In this document: in pieces, positions 1 to 10,028 of the stretch
Numbering within the stretch: position 1 is the first letter of the stretch
How the letters are laid out: each line of letters begins with the position of its first letter
Assembly (NCBI GenBank): GCA_002964805.2
Contig: PUDQ02000017.1
Location: forward strand, 496,001-560,000
Reading direction: 5' to 3'
DNA from: Trametes villosa
Lineage: Eukaryota > Basidiomycota > Agaricomycetes > Polyporales > Polyporaceae
DNA length: 64,000 nucleotides
Position numbers and translations under genes: made by a program
Notes under the pieces: model-generated
Seen by the model: only the letters and a program-made list of their open reading frames with translations
Databases searched by the model: none
Told to the model about the DNA's origin: nothing

Positions 1-429
1 TACCCACAGAGTCTTCTGGCCGTAAAAATTTGGAGGCCGCATACAAGACATAAGATAATAGAATTCCCTCGTACGGTGGAAATACAACACGGCGGTCGCG
101 CGGAAGAATCAGGAACGGGAATAGGAGCCGTCTAAGAGGATGTCCATACGGTACGCGTGTATACATACGACTGCGGGCCTCCAGGCACACGAATGTCCCC
201 CAGAGAACGATACATCATAGTATTGGTACATACGGTATGTGGTACGGGTCGGAAACGAGACGAGACACCCGAGGGAGCGCGCGCCCCTGCGCGCGCTGGT
301 CGAGGATACATACATACATAGGCATACCGGGGAGTATAAGTTCAGGAGTCGGAGGGTAGGGGAACAAAACGAGGCGGGTGGAACAGATTGGGGACGTAGA
401 TAGAGACGTAGGGGGTGTGATGCGAGAAA
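1..429. other. Intergenic sequence downstream of histone H1
   Basis: No reading frame here has codon use or motifs that suggest a gene. The part next to position 430 should hold the 3' untranslated region of the H1 gene on the minus strand. Nothing else is recognised. Confidence 0.5.
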
Positions 430-1744
430 TTACTTCTTGGCCGCCTACGGTACAAAATGTGAGCAAAACAGTCACGAGGTTTGAGGACGATCTGTACGTA
501 CCTTGGCTGCGCGCGCACTGGTCTTCGTCCCAGATGCGCGAGTAGTGGTCTTCTTGGTCGCGGGTGCCTTGCCCGTCACGGACTGCACCCACCCCGGTAG
601 TCAGCACGCGAACTCAACCTGTGGCATATAAACCCACCTTCTTGGCGGAGTCCCGCTTGCTGGCCGTAGAGGTCTTCTTTGCGGGAGCAGCGACCTTCTT
701 AGCAGGTGCTTTCTTCACCGGCGCAGCCTTCTTCGCAGGGGCCGCCTTAGCCTTGGGCGCCGCAGCGGCTTTGGGCGCAGCCTTCGTCGGGGCAGCCTTC
801 TTAGCCGCGGGCTTAGCAGCGGTAGACCTCGCGGCGGCCGGCTTCTTCGCGACAGCGGCTTTCGCAGCAGGGGCCTTCTTCGGAGCAGCCGCCTTAGCGG
901 TGGTGGTGCTCTTGGCCGGGGCCTTAGCCTTCGGAGCAGCCTTTGCGGGCTTTGCGTCCGGCTTGTTCTGGGAGGCTCGTTAGTGACCGCACGGCACAGC
1001 CTCGCCGAACGCGCGTTTTGCCTTACCTCCTTGGTAGCGGACGGTTCCGGGACACGCTGGTGCTTGGGAGGGAGCTTGACGCGCCCGGAGGGGCCTAAGC
1101 GAGGAGTCATGTCAAAAGGAAGGTCGCTCCTTTGAGCGCGGGAAACCTACCCTTCGGCAAGACGAAGATGTTCTTCTCCGCGCCGGTCGTGATCGCCCTG
1201 CTGAGCTGGGTGGTCTGCGCGGCACCAAATTCAAGCTTGTATGTGTCCTCGACGAACCTATGGAGAGCGTACAATGAATACAGAACAGGGGGAAAGCAGG
1301 GGACAGGCATACTTCTTGATCTGGGGGCGTGAGACGCCTTGGCGGGCATCCTCGGGGTGAGCGGCAATGCACTCCTATAAATTATGCGCCAAACGACTGT
1401 CAGTTTTGCTGTTTTGTGCGTGGAGCGTGCTGCCCAAGGCCTCGAGAGCGAGGCTGAACAAACGCGCGGCGGGCGCGCGAAGGCGCGGGGCGGGACGGAG
1501 ATAAGTGGCGCGGCGCGGCGGGCATGCCCTACACCCTGCCCCTTTTGGCGAGTCGGGTCGACAACGCCCACCGCGCCGCGCCGCGCACCCAGAATGCAGC
1601 GGGGATCGACGGTTTGTGCCCTGTAGGATTGTGTTAACCAACCTTGATCATATCGACCCACGGCGGGTGCGCTGCGGGGGCCCGGGGAGCCGACTTCTTG
1701 CTGGCGGCCGATTTGGCGGCGGGAGCCTTCTTGGTTGCAGACAT
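430..1744 (-). CDS. Linker histone H1
   Basis: Chromatin linker histone that binds nucleosomal linker DNA in the nucleus. Seven exons join in frame: 1744-1643, 1374-1313, 1257-1151, 1094-1027, 967-638, 582-502 and 444-430, giving 254 residues. The N-terminus starts MSATKKAPAAKSAASKK. A single winged-helix H1/H5 globular domain follows at about residues 28-100, with recognisable pieces GVSRPQIKKFVEDTYK, QLSRAITTGAEKNIFVLPKG and PSGRVKLP. The remainder is a Lys/Ala/Pro tail of AAPKK and AKKA type, normal for H1. The last exon codes only for AAKK and the stop. Intron 1 is 268 nt, the others 46-62 nt or similar. The branch point CACTAAC is visible before exon 5. The family assignment is secure; the start is supported by the typical basic N-terminal tail. 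Confidence 0.93.
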
Positions 1745-2428
1745 TGCGCGGAACTGCGTCGAAAACTAGTAAAATGTGTTTGGGAGACGGCTGGGTAGCG
1801 CACTGAGGCGGGGGACGAGGACGGCGCGGGGCGTGTGGGAGGGGGGCGCGGGATGGTGGTGGTACGGGATGAAGAGAGGTCGTTCAGACTCCGAGGCGCG
1901 TCCAACCATTCAACAAACTGTAATCCTGTGTCACGTGAGACGCTATCTCAGGAACGCGACAATATGCCTTTGCGAGCAGCTCCTATGGGTCTCAAGGGCT
2001 GTGAATGTTGAGGGGGGGACCCGCGCGGGCTGTTGGCGCGGTTTGTAGGACGAAGAAAGAGGAGGGGGGTCCGGGACGGCCTGTTTGCGGGTTACCGTGC
2101 TTGCGAGCCAGCTGCAGACTCAACCCGTGGTTCGAATTTTCTGAAGCAAGGACACACCTTTGGATCATGGCGCAATGCACACTTTCCCGCTTATTCTGAG
2201 GTGATTACGCGTGTTGTGGTGTTAAAACGAGAGTACAAGTGGGCGGTCTCCGCCGAGCGACGTTCCACAGCAATGTCCATATATGGACGCGTCTCGCGCT
2301 GAATCTCGCGGCGGATCTGGCGATCAAGGCACATGACGCGTGGTGACCCGGCCGTCGCCGCGCGCTTTCCTCTCCCCGCCCTCACCTGGCAGCTCCCCGG
2401 ACGGCTCTCTGCTCTGCTTGTCCTCGAC
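1745..2428. promoter_or_regulatory. Divergent intergenic region between H1 and MZM1
   Basis: 684 nt separate the two divergent start codons, so both promoters must lie here. A CACGTG E-box core is visible near 1933 and a perfect CArG-type palindrome at 2275-2288. Short open frames in this stretch look like chance. Confidence 0.5.
2275..2288. promoter_or_regulatory. CArG-type palindrome (possible MADS-box site)
   Basis: The 14-nt perfect palindrome GTCCATATATGGAC contains CCATATATGG, the consensus shape of sites bound by MADS-box factors of the Mcm1/SRF class. It lies 141 nt upstream of the MZM1 start codon. Binding is inferred from the sequence alone. Confidence 0.35.
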
Positions 2429-2982
2429 ATGAGCAACCCACAGGCTCTGCTAGCGTCTGCGCGCTCAGCGTACCGCTCGGCGTTGCGGGCGTCCGCGTCG
2501 ACATTCCAGGGTGACACCGTCGTGCGGAATGGTGAGCGTGTTCTCTGCGTGCTTGCCCTGTCAGGCGTGTTCACCACGTTGCCTCAGCATTCCGCGCAAA
2601 GATTCGCAACGAAGTGCTGCCGTACAGCCCCCAAATTGAGGCGAAGCAATTCGAGGAGAAGGTCACGCTAGTCCGGGAGATCGCTGACGTCCTGCGCAAG
2701 AACATCGTACAGGCCCGGAAGGTGGAGGAGGCACGAGATGCGGATGAGAAGGAGCTTTGGGGTATGCCGTTTGTTCAAATTGACGTATAGCTGAAGCTCA
2801 CGCCGCGTACAGAGTTGAACATCCGTGAGGACACTGAACTTGGGTCCAACGACACCATCAAGACGGCCAAGACCCAGTCGAGTAGAAGCGCACGAAAACA
2901 GGGCGAGCAGGTCAAGTGAGTCGGGATGTCCCCACAGCCTTCATTCTAGTTGACGGTTCTGAATAGGTGCTGTCAATCATAA
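2429..2982 (+). CDS. MZM1: LYR-motif protein, mitochondrial complex III assembly factor Mzm1 (LYRM7)
   Basis: In its family this protein binds and stabilises the Rieske iron-sulfur subunit in the mitochondrial matrix before insertion into complex III. Four exons (2429-2531, 2588-2761, 2813-2915, 2967-2982) give 131 residues. An LYR-like helix is seen near the N-terminus (SARSAYRSALRASASTF), followed by FRAKIRNEV and the family signature VLRKNIVQARKV. The C-terminal part ELNIREDTELGSNDTIK matches the conserved end of LYRM7/Mzm1. The predicted C-terminus is KCCQS. The last exon overlaps the beginning of the GGQ release-factor frame in a different reading frame; the choice of splice site decides which C-terminus is made. 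Confidence 0.85.
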
Positions 2983-3563
2983 CCAGCGCCGATGAGACAC
3001 CCCAGTCCTCCGTGGGTGAAGCCACACCGGTGGTGCCCCGGTACTACTCCCAGCTCAAGAAAGCGCACAAGCAACGTGTCGTTCCGGAGCTGAAGGAGGC
3101 CGACCTGGAGGAGTCTTTTGTTCGAGGTGCTCGGTACTCCGTGTCTGTATCTTATGCCCTGTTAATGTGGATCATAATTGGTAACAGGAAGCGGTCCTGG
3201 CGGACAGTCTGTGAACAAGACCGAGAACAATGTTCAACTGGTGCATAAGCCGACAGGCATCCGAGTCGTGTGTCAGGAGACACGCTCTCTACAGCAGAAT
3301 AGAAAGATAGCTCGGAAAATACTGCTGGACAAGGTCAGTCATTCAACTCGGATATCTTGTTGGCTCTGTTAAACCGATTTCGCCAGCTCGACGCGCTGTA
3401 CAACCCGGGGCTGTCTAAGAAGGATATGCTGAGAGCTAAACATCACGAGCGAGAGCGACGCAAGAAGAAGAAAGCGAAGAAGAAGCAGAAAGAGAGGGAA
3501 TCGGCTGAGGATCCACCTGACGTTGGCGAAGACAGTGAGGTGCTAGCTACCAAGGCCGACTGA
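2967..3563 (+). CDS. GGQ release-factor-like protein, RSO55/MTRFR (C12orf65) type; start not independent
   Basis: Class I release-factor-like domain without codon-recognition domains; relatives act in mitochondrial ribosome rescue. Exons 2967-3126, 3188-3333 and 3387-3563 join in frame. The ester-hydrolysis motif lies in [18 protein letters not shown], followed by [16 protein letters not shown] and a strongly basic tail ([15 protein letters not shown]) like that of ribosome-rescue factors. No ATG exists in this frame after the in-frame TAG at 2964-2966 until far behind the GGQ motif. The frame is open from 2967 and can be joined in frame to MZM1 exon 3, either by donor 2911 with acceptor 2966 or by donor 2916 with acceptor 2986. 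It may therefore be produced only as a fusion behind the LYR protein, or from an upstream exon that I could not find. The domain call is strong; the 5' structure is unresolved. Confidence 0.75.
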
Positions 3564-3843
3564 TACTTTCCCTGCCACTGCAGTCTTGGTATCCGCGACA
3601 TAGTAGCTGCTACAGTTCTTTACTACAATACGTATACTGTGCCTACCGGAGAACTCTGAAGTGCTTCTGAATCTCAGTCGGTGCCGCCGATCAGCTCGGC
3701 ATATTCCGGGCTATGTTTCGAGCACTTGCCGCGCGCCCCGCCACGCGCTGTGCACGACGACGAGCACACCCCCAGCTGCGCAGCGAATCCTTGTCCAGAT
3801 AACACCTTGAACCATCCAAACTCATCGCGCAAGCATACAGACA
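3564..3843 (+). other. Short intergenic region before CAP
   Basis: 280 nt between two plus-strand genes, without a convincing reading frame. It should contain the 3' end of the preceding transcript and the promoter of the CAP gene. Confidence 0.4.
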
Positions 3844-5860
3844 ATGGCATCCGGTGGCTTGCACTCGCTTGCTACCATCATCAAGAGGTATGCCTCCTAC
3901 GCGCACCGCATCCGCTTCCCGGAAGCCCTAAGCACCCTCTTCACGCTGCAGGCTTGAGGCCACGACCTCACGGCTCGAAGATCTCGCGTCGCTTGCGACG
4001 TCGTATCTTCCCCCTACTGCTCAAGGCGCCGCCACCAGCTCCCAGAACTCGTCCATAAACGCGGAGCCGACCCCCGTCCCTCCGCCCGCGCCTCATGCGC
4101 CCGCGGCGCCCCCACCTCCCCCGGCTCCTATCCCTATCGAGATCCCGGAAAGCGTCATTGCGTTCGACGAGGTGGTCATCGAGGGGAAGCTGAAGCCATG
4201 GCTCGAGCTCACAAAGAGTTACGCAGTCGCCTCCGTGATTGACCAGGTACGTCCCCGCATAATCGATCGTGCCCGGGCATAGGATCAATTGCTTGTCGAC
4301 GCGCAGGCTACTATGGTGGAGCACATGTTCCAGGACATGCGCGAGCTGCTGATGATGGCAGGGACGTGCAAGAAGCCGGAGCAGGCTGTCTTCGAAAAGC
4401 TCCTGCAGCCGCTGCAGAAGGACATTGAGGCGATCTCGCGTGCAAAGGAGTTTGGGCGGAAGGACAGGGAATGGCAGGATCATTTCTCCACCGTGTCGGA
4501 GGGCGCTCCGTGCGCTGGTTGGGTCGCCCTGGTCAGTCTTCCCGTTCGCGCCGTCGGTGTGCAGCCCTCACGTTGTCGGAATAGTTGGCGAAGCCCGGGT
4601 CGTTCCTGGGGGAGATCAAGGACTCGGCTCAGTACTACGGTAACCGCGTCCTGAAGGATTTCAAGGGAAAGTGAGCTGGTCGCGATCACCTGCTCGCCCT
4701 AACGTACGCCTGACACCTGCCCGCAGAGACCCCAAGCACGCCGAGTGGGTGAAGGGATACGTTGCGCTCCTTGCTGCGCTACAGAAGTACGTGCTTGAGT
4801 ACCACTCCACGGGTCTGACGTGGAACTACAAGGTAGATCCCAGCCACACCTCTGATGCGCAGCGTATGGCTCACCTACCGCAGGGCATCTCTCTAGACGA
4901 GTACAAGGCGGCAGCGCCCGCGCCTGCACCGGCTGGCGGTGCACCTCCTCCCCCTCCCCCGCCTCCTCCGCCAGTTGCCCCGCCTCCGCCTGCGGGCGGT
5001 GCTGCGGCTCCCCCGGCGGGCGGCATCGGCGCGGTCTTCGAGCAGCTCAACCGCGGCGAGGACGTCACGAAGGGCCTGCGCAAGGTTGACAAGAGCGAGA
5101 TGACGCACAAGAACCCCGCGCTCCGTGCTGGGAGCACCGTTCCGGCCGCGACTCCGGCTGCTAGTGAGTCTGGGGTTGCGCTGTGCTGTGAGGCTGTGGC
5201 TTATTGTTTGCGCAGCCCCCGCGAAGAAGCCGTTGAAGCCGAGCAAACCGCAGGCACTCGCGGGCAAGAAGCCTTCCAAGTTCGCGCTCGAGGGCAACAA
5301 ATGGGTTATTGTAAGAACGAATACGCTCCTGCCCACGTCATGCCGCTAAATGCAGCGTCGGACAGGAATACCAAGAGAGTCAGTCGCCGCTGACCCTCGA
5401 CAACGTCGAAATCAGCCAAACCGTGAACTTGTACGGCTGCAAGAACACGACTGTGGTTATCAAGGGCAAGTGCAACGCAGTCACCATCAGTAAGTTTGAC
5501 TCTACCCGTGCGGTGCCCGATATTCACGCCGCTGTCTCAGTCAACTGCACGAAGACGAGCGTCCTTGTGGAGTCCGTCATCTCGTCTATCTCTGTGACGA
5601 ACTCGCCTTCGTTCGCGCTTCAAATAACCGGCAAGGCGCCGACGATCCAGCTCGACTCGACGGATTCCGGCCAGATCTACCTGTCGAAGGACTGCCTGGA
5701 GGCAGAGATCACGACCGCGAAGTGCAGCAGCATCAACGTCAGTCTTCCCGTCGAGGGCGAGGAGGAGGGCGTGTTCAACGAGCAGCCGATCCCGGAGATG
5801 TTCAGGACAACGATTGTCGACGGCAAGCTCGTGACGACTACGGTGGAGCACGCAGGGTAG
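3844..5860 (+). CDS. Adenylyl cyclase-associated protein CAP/Srv2
   Basis: Actin-recycling protein that binds cofilin-actin and promotes nucleotide exchange on G-actin; in fungi it also associates with adenylyl cyclase. Eight exons (3844-3887, 3952-4246, 4307-4531, 4585-4670, 4727-5163, 5216-5310, 5366-5489, 5541-5860) give 541 residues. The cyclase-binding N-terminus reads KRLEATTSRLEDLA. It is followed by a Pro-rich linker, a helical folded domain (QATMVEHMFQDMRELLMMAG to LTWNYK), and a polyproline block of the PPPPPPPPPP type at about residues 320-350. A WH2-like segment contains GLRKVDKSEMTHKNP. The C-terminal beta-helix domain starts near KWVIEYQ and contains NLYGCKNTTVVIKGKCN and DCLEAEITTAKCSSINV. 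All introns are 51-65 nt. The call is secure. Confidence 0.95.
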
Positions 5861-6362
5861 GCGGTATGATTGGAGGCTTCGCTTGGGTGCGCGCGGGGAA
5901 TTGGGGGACTGGATGCATCCGATATTCGATATACCTGCTGGGCCGTCTGGCAACGCTGGCTGGAACTCTACGGTACTCACAATGTTATGGCTTCCTTGAA
6001 CATCCCCGATGTGCTTGAGTTCCCCTAAGAGTCTAAAACCTTAGAAGCGGGATTTACATGCAAAAACAACCGAAACTGATGACGAAATGAATTGTCGACT
6101 TCGAAGGCTTTGAGGCGTTCGGCAGGGTCGGCCACTTGGCGGTAACGAGAAATTGATCAGCAAATATGCAGTGAGCCGGCACGGTTGAGTCCATCAGCGC
6201 TACGCTCTGCCGGGCTCAGCTCAGACCCTCCTCGCGCTCGTTCCGCGCTGTCTGCACTCTTCCGTCTACCTCCGCATCTTCCAGCTTCCCTCAACCTCCT
6301 CTCTCTTGCTCGGTTTCTGCGGCGGCTGCAAAGCGTATACCTCAACTAACACAGACTAGCAC
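5861..6362. other. Intergenic region between CAP and the PhoD-like gene
   Basis: About 500 nt. A pyrimidine-rich stretch (about 6215-6310) precedes the PhoD start codon, as is common in fungal promoters. No gene is seen. Confidence 0.45.
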
Positions 6363-9300
6363 ATGGATAACCCTGGGTGGCATGCACGCCATCGAGCACA
6401 AAAGGCAAGTCCTGTCGGCCGCGCGCGAGCGCGCCCGCCGTTCCTGACCGCCACCCCCAACCTAGGACGAAGCGCGATGGAACGCGCCGTTCAGAGGCCC
6501 CGATGGTCGATTCCAGCCGGTCGAGGAGATAGGGCCCATGGCGGAGCCCTTCGTCGGCGGCTTCAACCTACCCCCGCCCTCGCCCAACCCCTCCATCGGA
6601 GCACCACCCCCGCCGCCCAAGGACCCGACATGGCTCAAGCCGGGCGTGCGCATCCCGAGCGCGGGGAACGCGAGCTGGTCCGAGATCTCGCGCACGGAGT
6701 CGACCGTGTCGGGCGCGGCGAACTCGCTGCACTCGATGTTCGCGAACATGAGCGCGGTCGAGCGCTCGAACAACCTTCGCGTCGCGCGCATGAGCCCGTA
6801 CCTGCAGTTTATGGCGGGCCCGCTCCTGCGCTACGACACCGTGGACGAGCGCGGCGTCTGGCGCGGCGCGGCGATGATTGTGAGTGAGTACCCCGTGCAC
6901 TTCGTCTTGTCGGTCTGGATCGGGCGCTGAGCTGCGCGCTCCGTGTCCGATAGCTGCGGATGCCGGGTCGGTGTACGAACCGCTTCCTACGTTGACCTAC
7001 CACTGGGACCCAAGTCGCGAGGTTGGGAACTTGAAGCGCCATGTCTCCAGCCGCACGCACGGGAAGTCGTTCGACCTCGCTCCTCACCCCGCGGACCCCC
7101 TGTCCAATGTCTCCCCGGCGTCCCCTACGCGTCAGAACGAAAACGGGGACTATCCCGACCCGGAACAACGCAGCGTTACGGGACAAGAGCTCTATGTATA
7201 CTATGGCAATGGCGGGTACGTTCTGTTCCCTGTGTGCCGTTGACTAGAGCCGTGTACTGACATCCTACAGCACCTTCACCTTCTGGAGATTCATGATCGA
7301 GATACCCCTTACTTCGCATGAGATGAAGATCAGCTACACCGTCAACAACGGCCTGGAACTTAACTTCTTCGTTCCGGGCCGAAACCAGAACATGCGTTGG
7401 GCTGCTTACTCAGTGAGTATATGCTACGCTTCTATCACGCAAGGCGCTGATCCCTGCGCAGTGCAACGGCTTCAGCGCGGGTGTGAACTCCGACGACTTC
7501 CGGGGGCCGGGATTCAAGAGCGGCTACGACCCGGTCTGGATGGACCTCCTCGCGCACCACCAGGAGGCCCCGTTTCACGCGCTCGTGGGTGGAGGCGACC
7601 AGCTGTACTGTGACAGCATCATCCGAGAGCCGGAGCTGCAAGACTGGGTGACCCAGACGAAACCCGAGGCGAAGCGCAATTACCCGCTGACAGATGAAAT
7701 GCGTTTGGCGATCGACCGGTTCTATTTCAACCACTACTGCCAGTCGTTCCGGAGCGGAGCGTTCGCGCGCGCCAACAGTACGATGTGCGCCTTTGCTCGA
7801 TCTTACGATCTGCTCCGAACTGTTCGCCTCACTGACGCTTACTCTACAGACCGATGCTGAATATGCTGGGTACGCTGCCCCGCGTCTGTCCTTATTTACA
7901 ATGCTGATAGTTCTGCTGATGCAGATGATCATGGTGAGCATGGTTGAGAGGTAAGGGGATACAACAGAGCACTTACGCCTCTCACGTGTAGACCTGGTAA
8001 GCGCGACTCTCCGCTTTACACCGCGGGGGGCGTACGGGCTGACGCCTTCAACCCTGCAAAGATCGACGGATTCGGCAGCTGTAGGCGCTCCGTCATCGTG
8101 TATTTGACCAAGCTGATATTCATCCACCTGTAGATCCCGACGACTTGATGAAGTCACAGGTGTTCGGCACGTAAGTGGCTGTTTTGAAATTTGTCGTGTG
8201 TCCTCTGAATTGCTCGGCTTCTGCGCGCATGTCATGGCGATGTTGCTTCCTCGCGCCATCCAGGATCGGCTCGCGAGGTTACTTTTTCTTCCTCCTGTTC
8301 CAGTGCTTCATCAACGGTGAGTCATGTACCTATGCGCAGCGTAAACGTCTCCAAACGAACACGCCGCCTGTTCTCCCAGTGGAGGTCGACGGGGTCGACG
8401 ACCTACGCCATCCCTTCAAGTCCTTGATCATTGGGGGCAAGGGTCCGTATGTGCCGTTCCCATCCCATTCGTTCCTGTCATGGCTAGGGCCCCAAGTGCA
8501 TATTCTCCTCTTGGACTGTCGGTAAGTGCGACGACGATGAAAACATCAAGGCAGGCCCGATGTCTGATTGACTTGGTCAGTGCGGAGCGCAAGCTAGATC
8601 AAGTCTGCAGTCCAGAAGAGTACGAGGCCGTGTTTACGCGCATGCGCTCTGTACCACGAACAGTAGAGCATATGGTCATCCAGATGGGTATGGTGCCATT
8701 TTTCGACCGTAATCCGGCGCATACTGAGCAGGGATATGACAGGCATTCCGATCGCATACCCGCGCATGGTCTTCTTGGAGAGCGCGTTGGACTCGAAGCT
8801 TAACCCTCTGGTCGCCCTGGGGCGCAATGGTTCTATGGGCCTGTCGGGCTTCGTGAACAAGTTCAACGCGGATGCGGAGCTGCTCGACGATCTGGTGAGT
8901 ATGCCACGCCGAAAATGTCCAGGACAAGACTCATGAGCTGACCCTTGTTAGAATGATCACTGGACAGCGAAGGCTCACAAGGTACGGACCGGAACTTTGA
9001 GGATAGCAGGATAGCGCATATACTCACACAATACACATTATAGAAAGAGCGCAACTGGCTGATACAGGAGCTCCAAAAGTACGCGCTGGACCTGCACTCG
9101 CGCGTTAGCTTCGTCTCTGGCGATGTACACTGCGCCGCTGTTGGCTTGTTCAAGACGTGGGTGAAGGAAAAGAAGAAGCCAGCGATCGAGCCCGTACTGG
9201 ATCATCGCTACATGGTCAACGTCACTACCAGTAAGCTTGCTCTTCGACGCCAATACATCGGTACTCATTTTCCTACTACTCCAGGCGCTATTGTCAACAC

Positions 9301-9747
9301 TCCGTGAGTTGTAGCTATCATTCGTAGGACGTTTGCTCAATTTGCTCCAGTCCGCCGAACGGCGTCATCACTATGGTGTCCGCACTTTCATCGAAGACCC
9401 ACCGGACGCTGCATCACGCAGACACCGACGAGGTCATGGTGAGTCCGCCAGAACACCTTCAACTTTCCGATGCCGTTGACTCATTTCGGTTCAGGTCCCC
9501 ATCTTCGAGAAGGACACTGACGGAACGCAGCCTAAGAGCAAGTATATCATGGGCCGCCGGAACTGGTGCAGTGTCAAGTATGACCACAGCACTGGTGACC
9601 TTATCTGGGATATCCGGATTGAAATTCGGAAGGGTTACGGTCAAACCACTGGGTAAGCCCTTTCCTCCCAGATTCTGGTTTCTTCGCTGACTTGCACTTC
9701 CTAGTTACGTCGTGCGTTCTCCACCGCCGCGATGGGCCTCACACTAG
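6363..9747 (+). CDS. PhoD-like phosphatase family protein
   Basis: Member of the PhoD-like metallophosphatase superfamily common in filamentous fungi; the substrate is unknown. About 20 exons give roughly 750 residues. Exon 1 (6363-6404) ends at a GC donor (AAAAG|GCAAGT); a shorter product could start at the ATG at 6538. Early exons worked out: 6466-6883, 6954-7215, 7271-7412, 7462-7784. The metal-site region is split over micro-exons 7850-7869, 7925-7933, 7992-7996, 8062-8080 and 8134-8170, which spell PMLNMLDDHD, then LIDGFGSYPDDL. Other family motifs are CNGFSAGVNSDDFRGPG, HALVGGGDQLYCD and FVSGDVHCAAVG. The protein ends YVVRSPPPRWASH. No signal peptide is seen. It is convergent with the ASH2 gene. 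Confidence 0.88.
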
Positions 9748-10028
9748 GCAAAACAACCTACATCTCCTTCCATTATCCTCCACACTATCACCCTCCTTCG
9801 CTTTTCATGTTAGCGTATCATTATGCTCCGCCACTCGTTAGTCCTGTTGCTATCTCTCGCAGTATAATTCCGAGCTTGGGTAATCGCCGGGCCAGCTCGT
9901 CTCTCGCGCACTCGCATCTATACCCCCCACTGTATCTATTATCCGTCTTTCGTGTAATATGCAGTCCTCGCTTGGTTGCTCGCCCCGAATCCCGTCCATG
10001 GTTCGCGTAGGTACCACACCGCTGCTTA
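9748..10028. other. Short convergent intergenic region
   Basis: 281 nt between the PhoD stop codon and the ASH2 stop codon. It must carry both transcript ends. No separate terminator or gene is recognised. Confidence 0.4.

Noticed and set aside
564..983. 139-residue plus-strand frame rich in Phe/Ala
   Set aside because: It is the exact antisense of the Lys/Ala-rich tail of histone H1; the amino acid bias is produced by the AAG/GCC codons on the other strand.
2100..2145. Possible tRNA because of GTGGTTCGAATTTT (B-box-like)
   Set aside because: No matching A-box, no T-stem pairing and no acceptor stem can be drawn around it.
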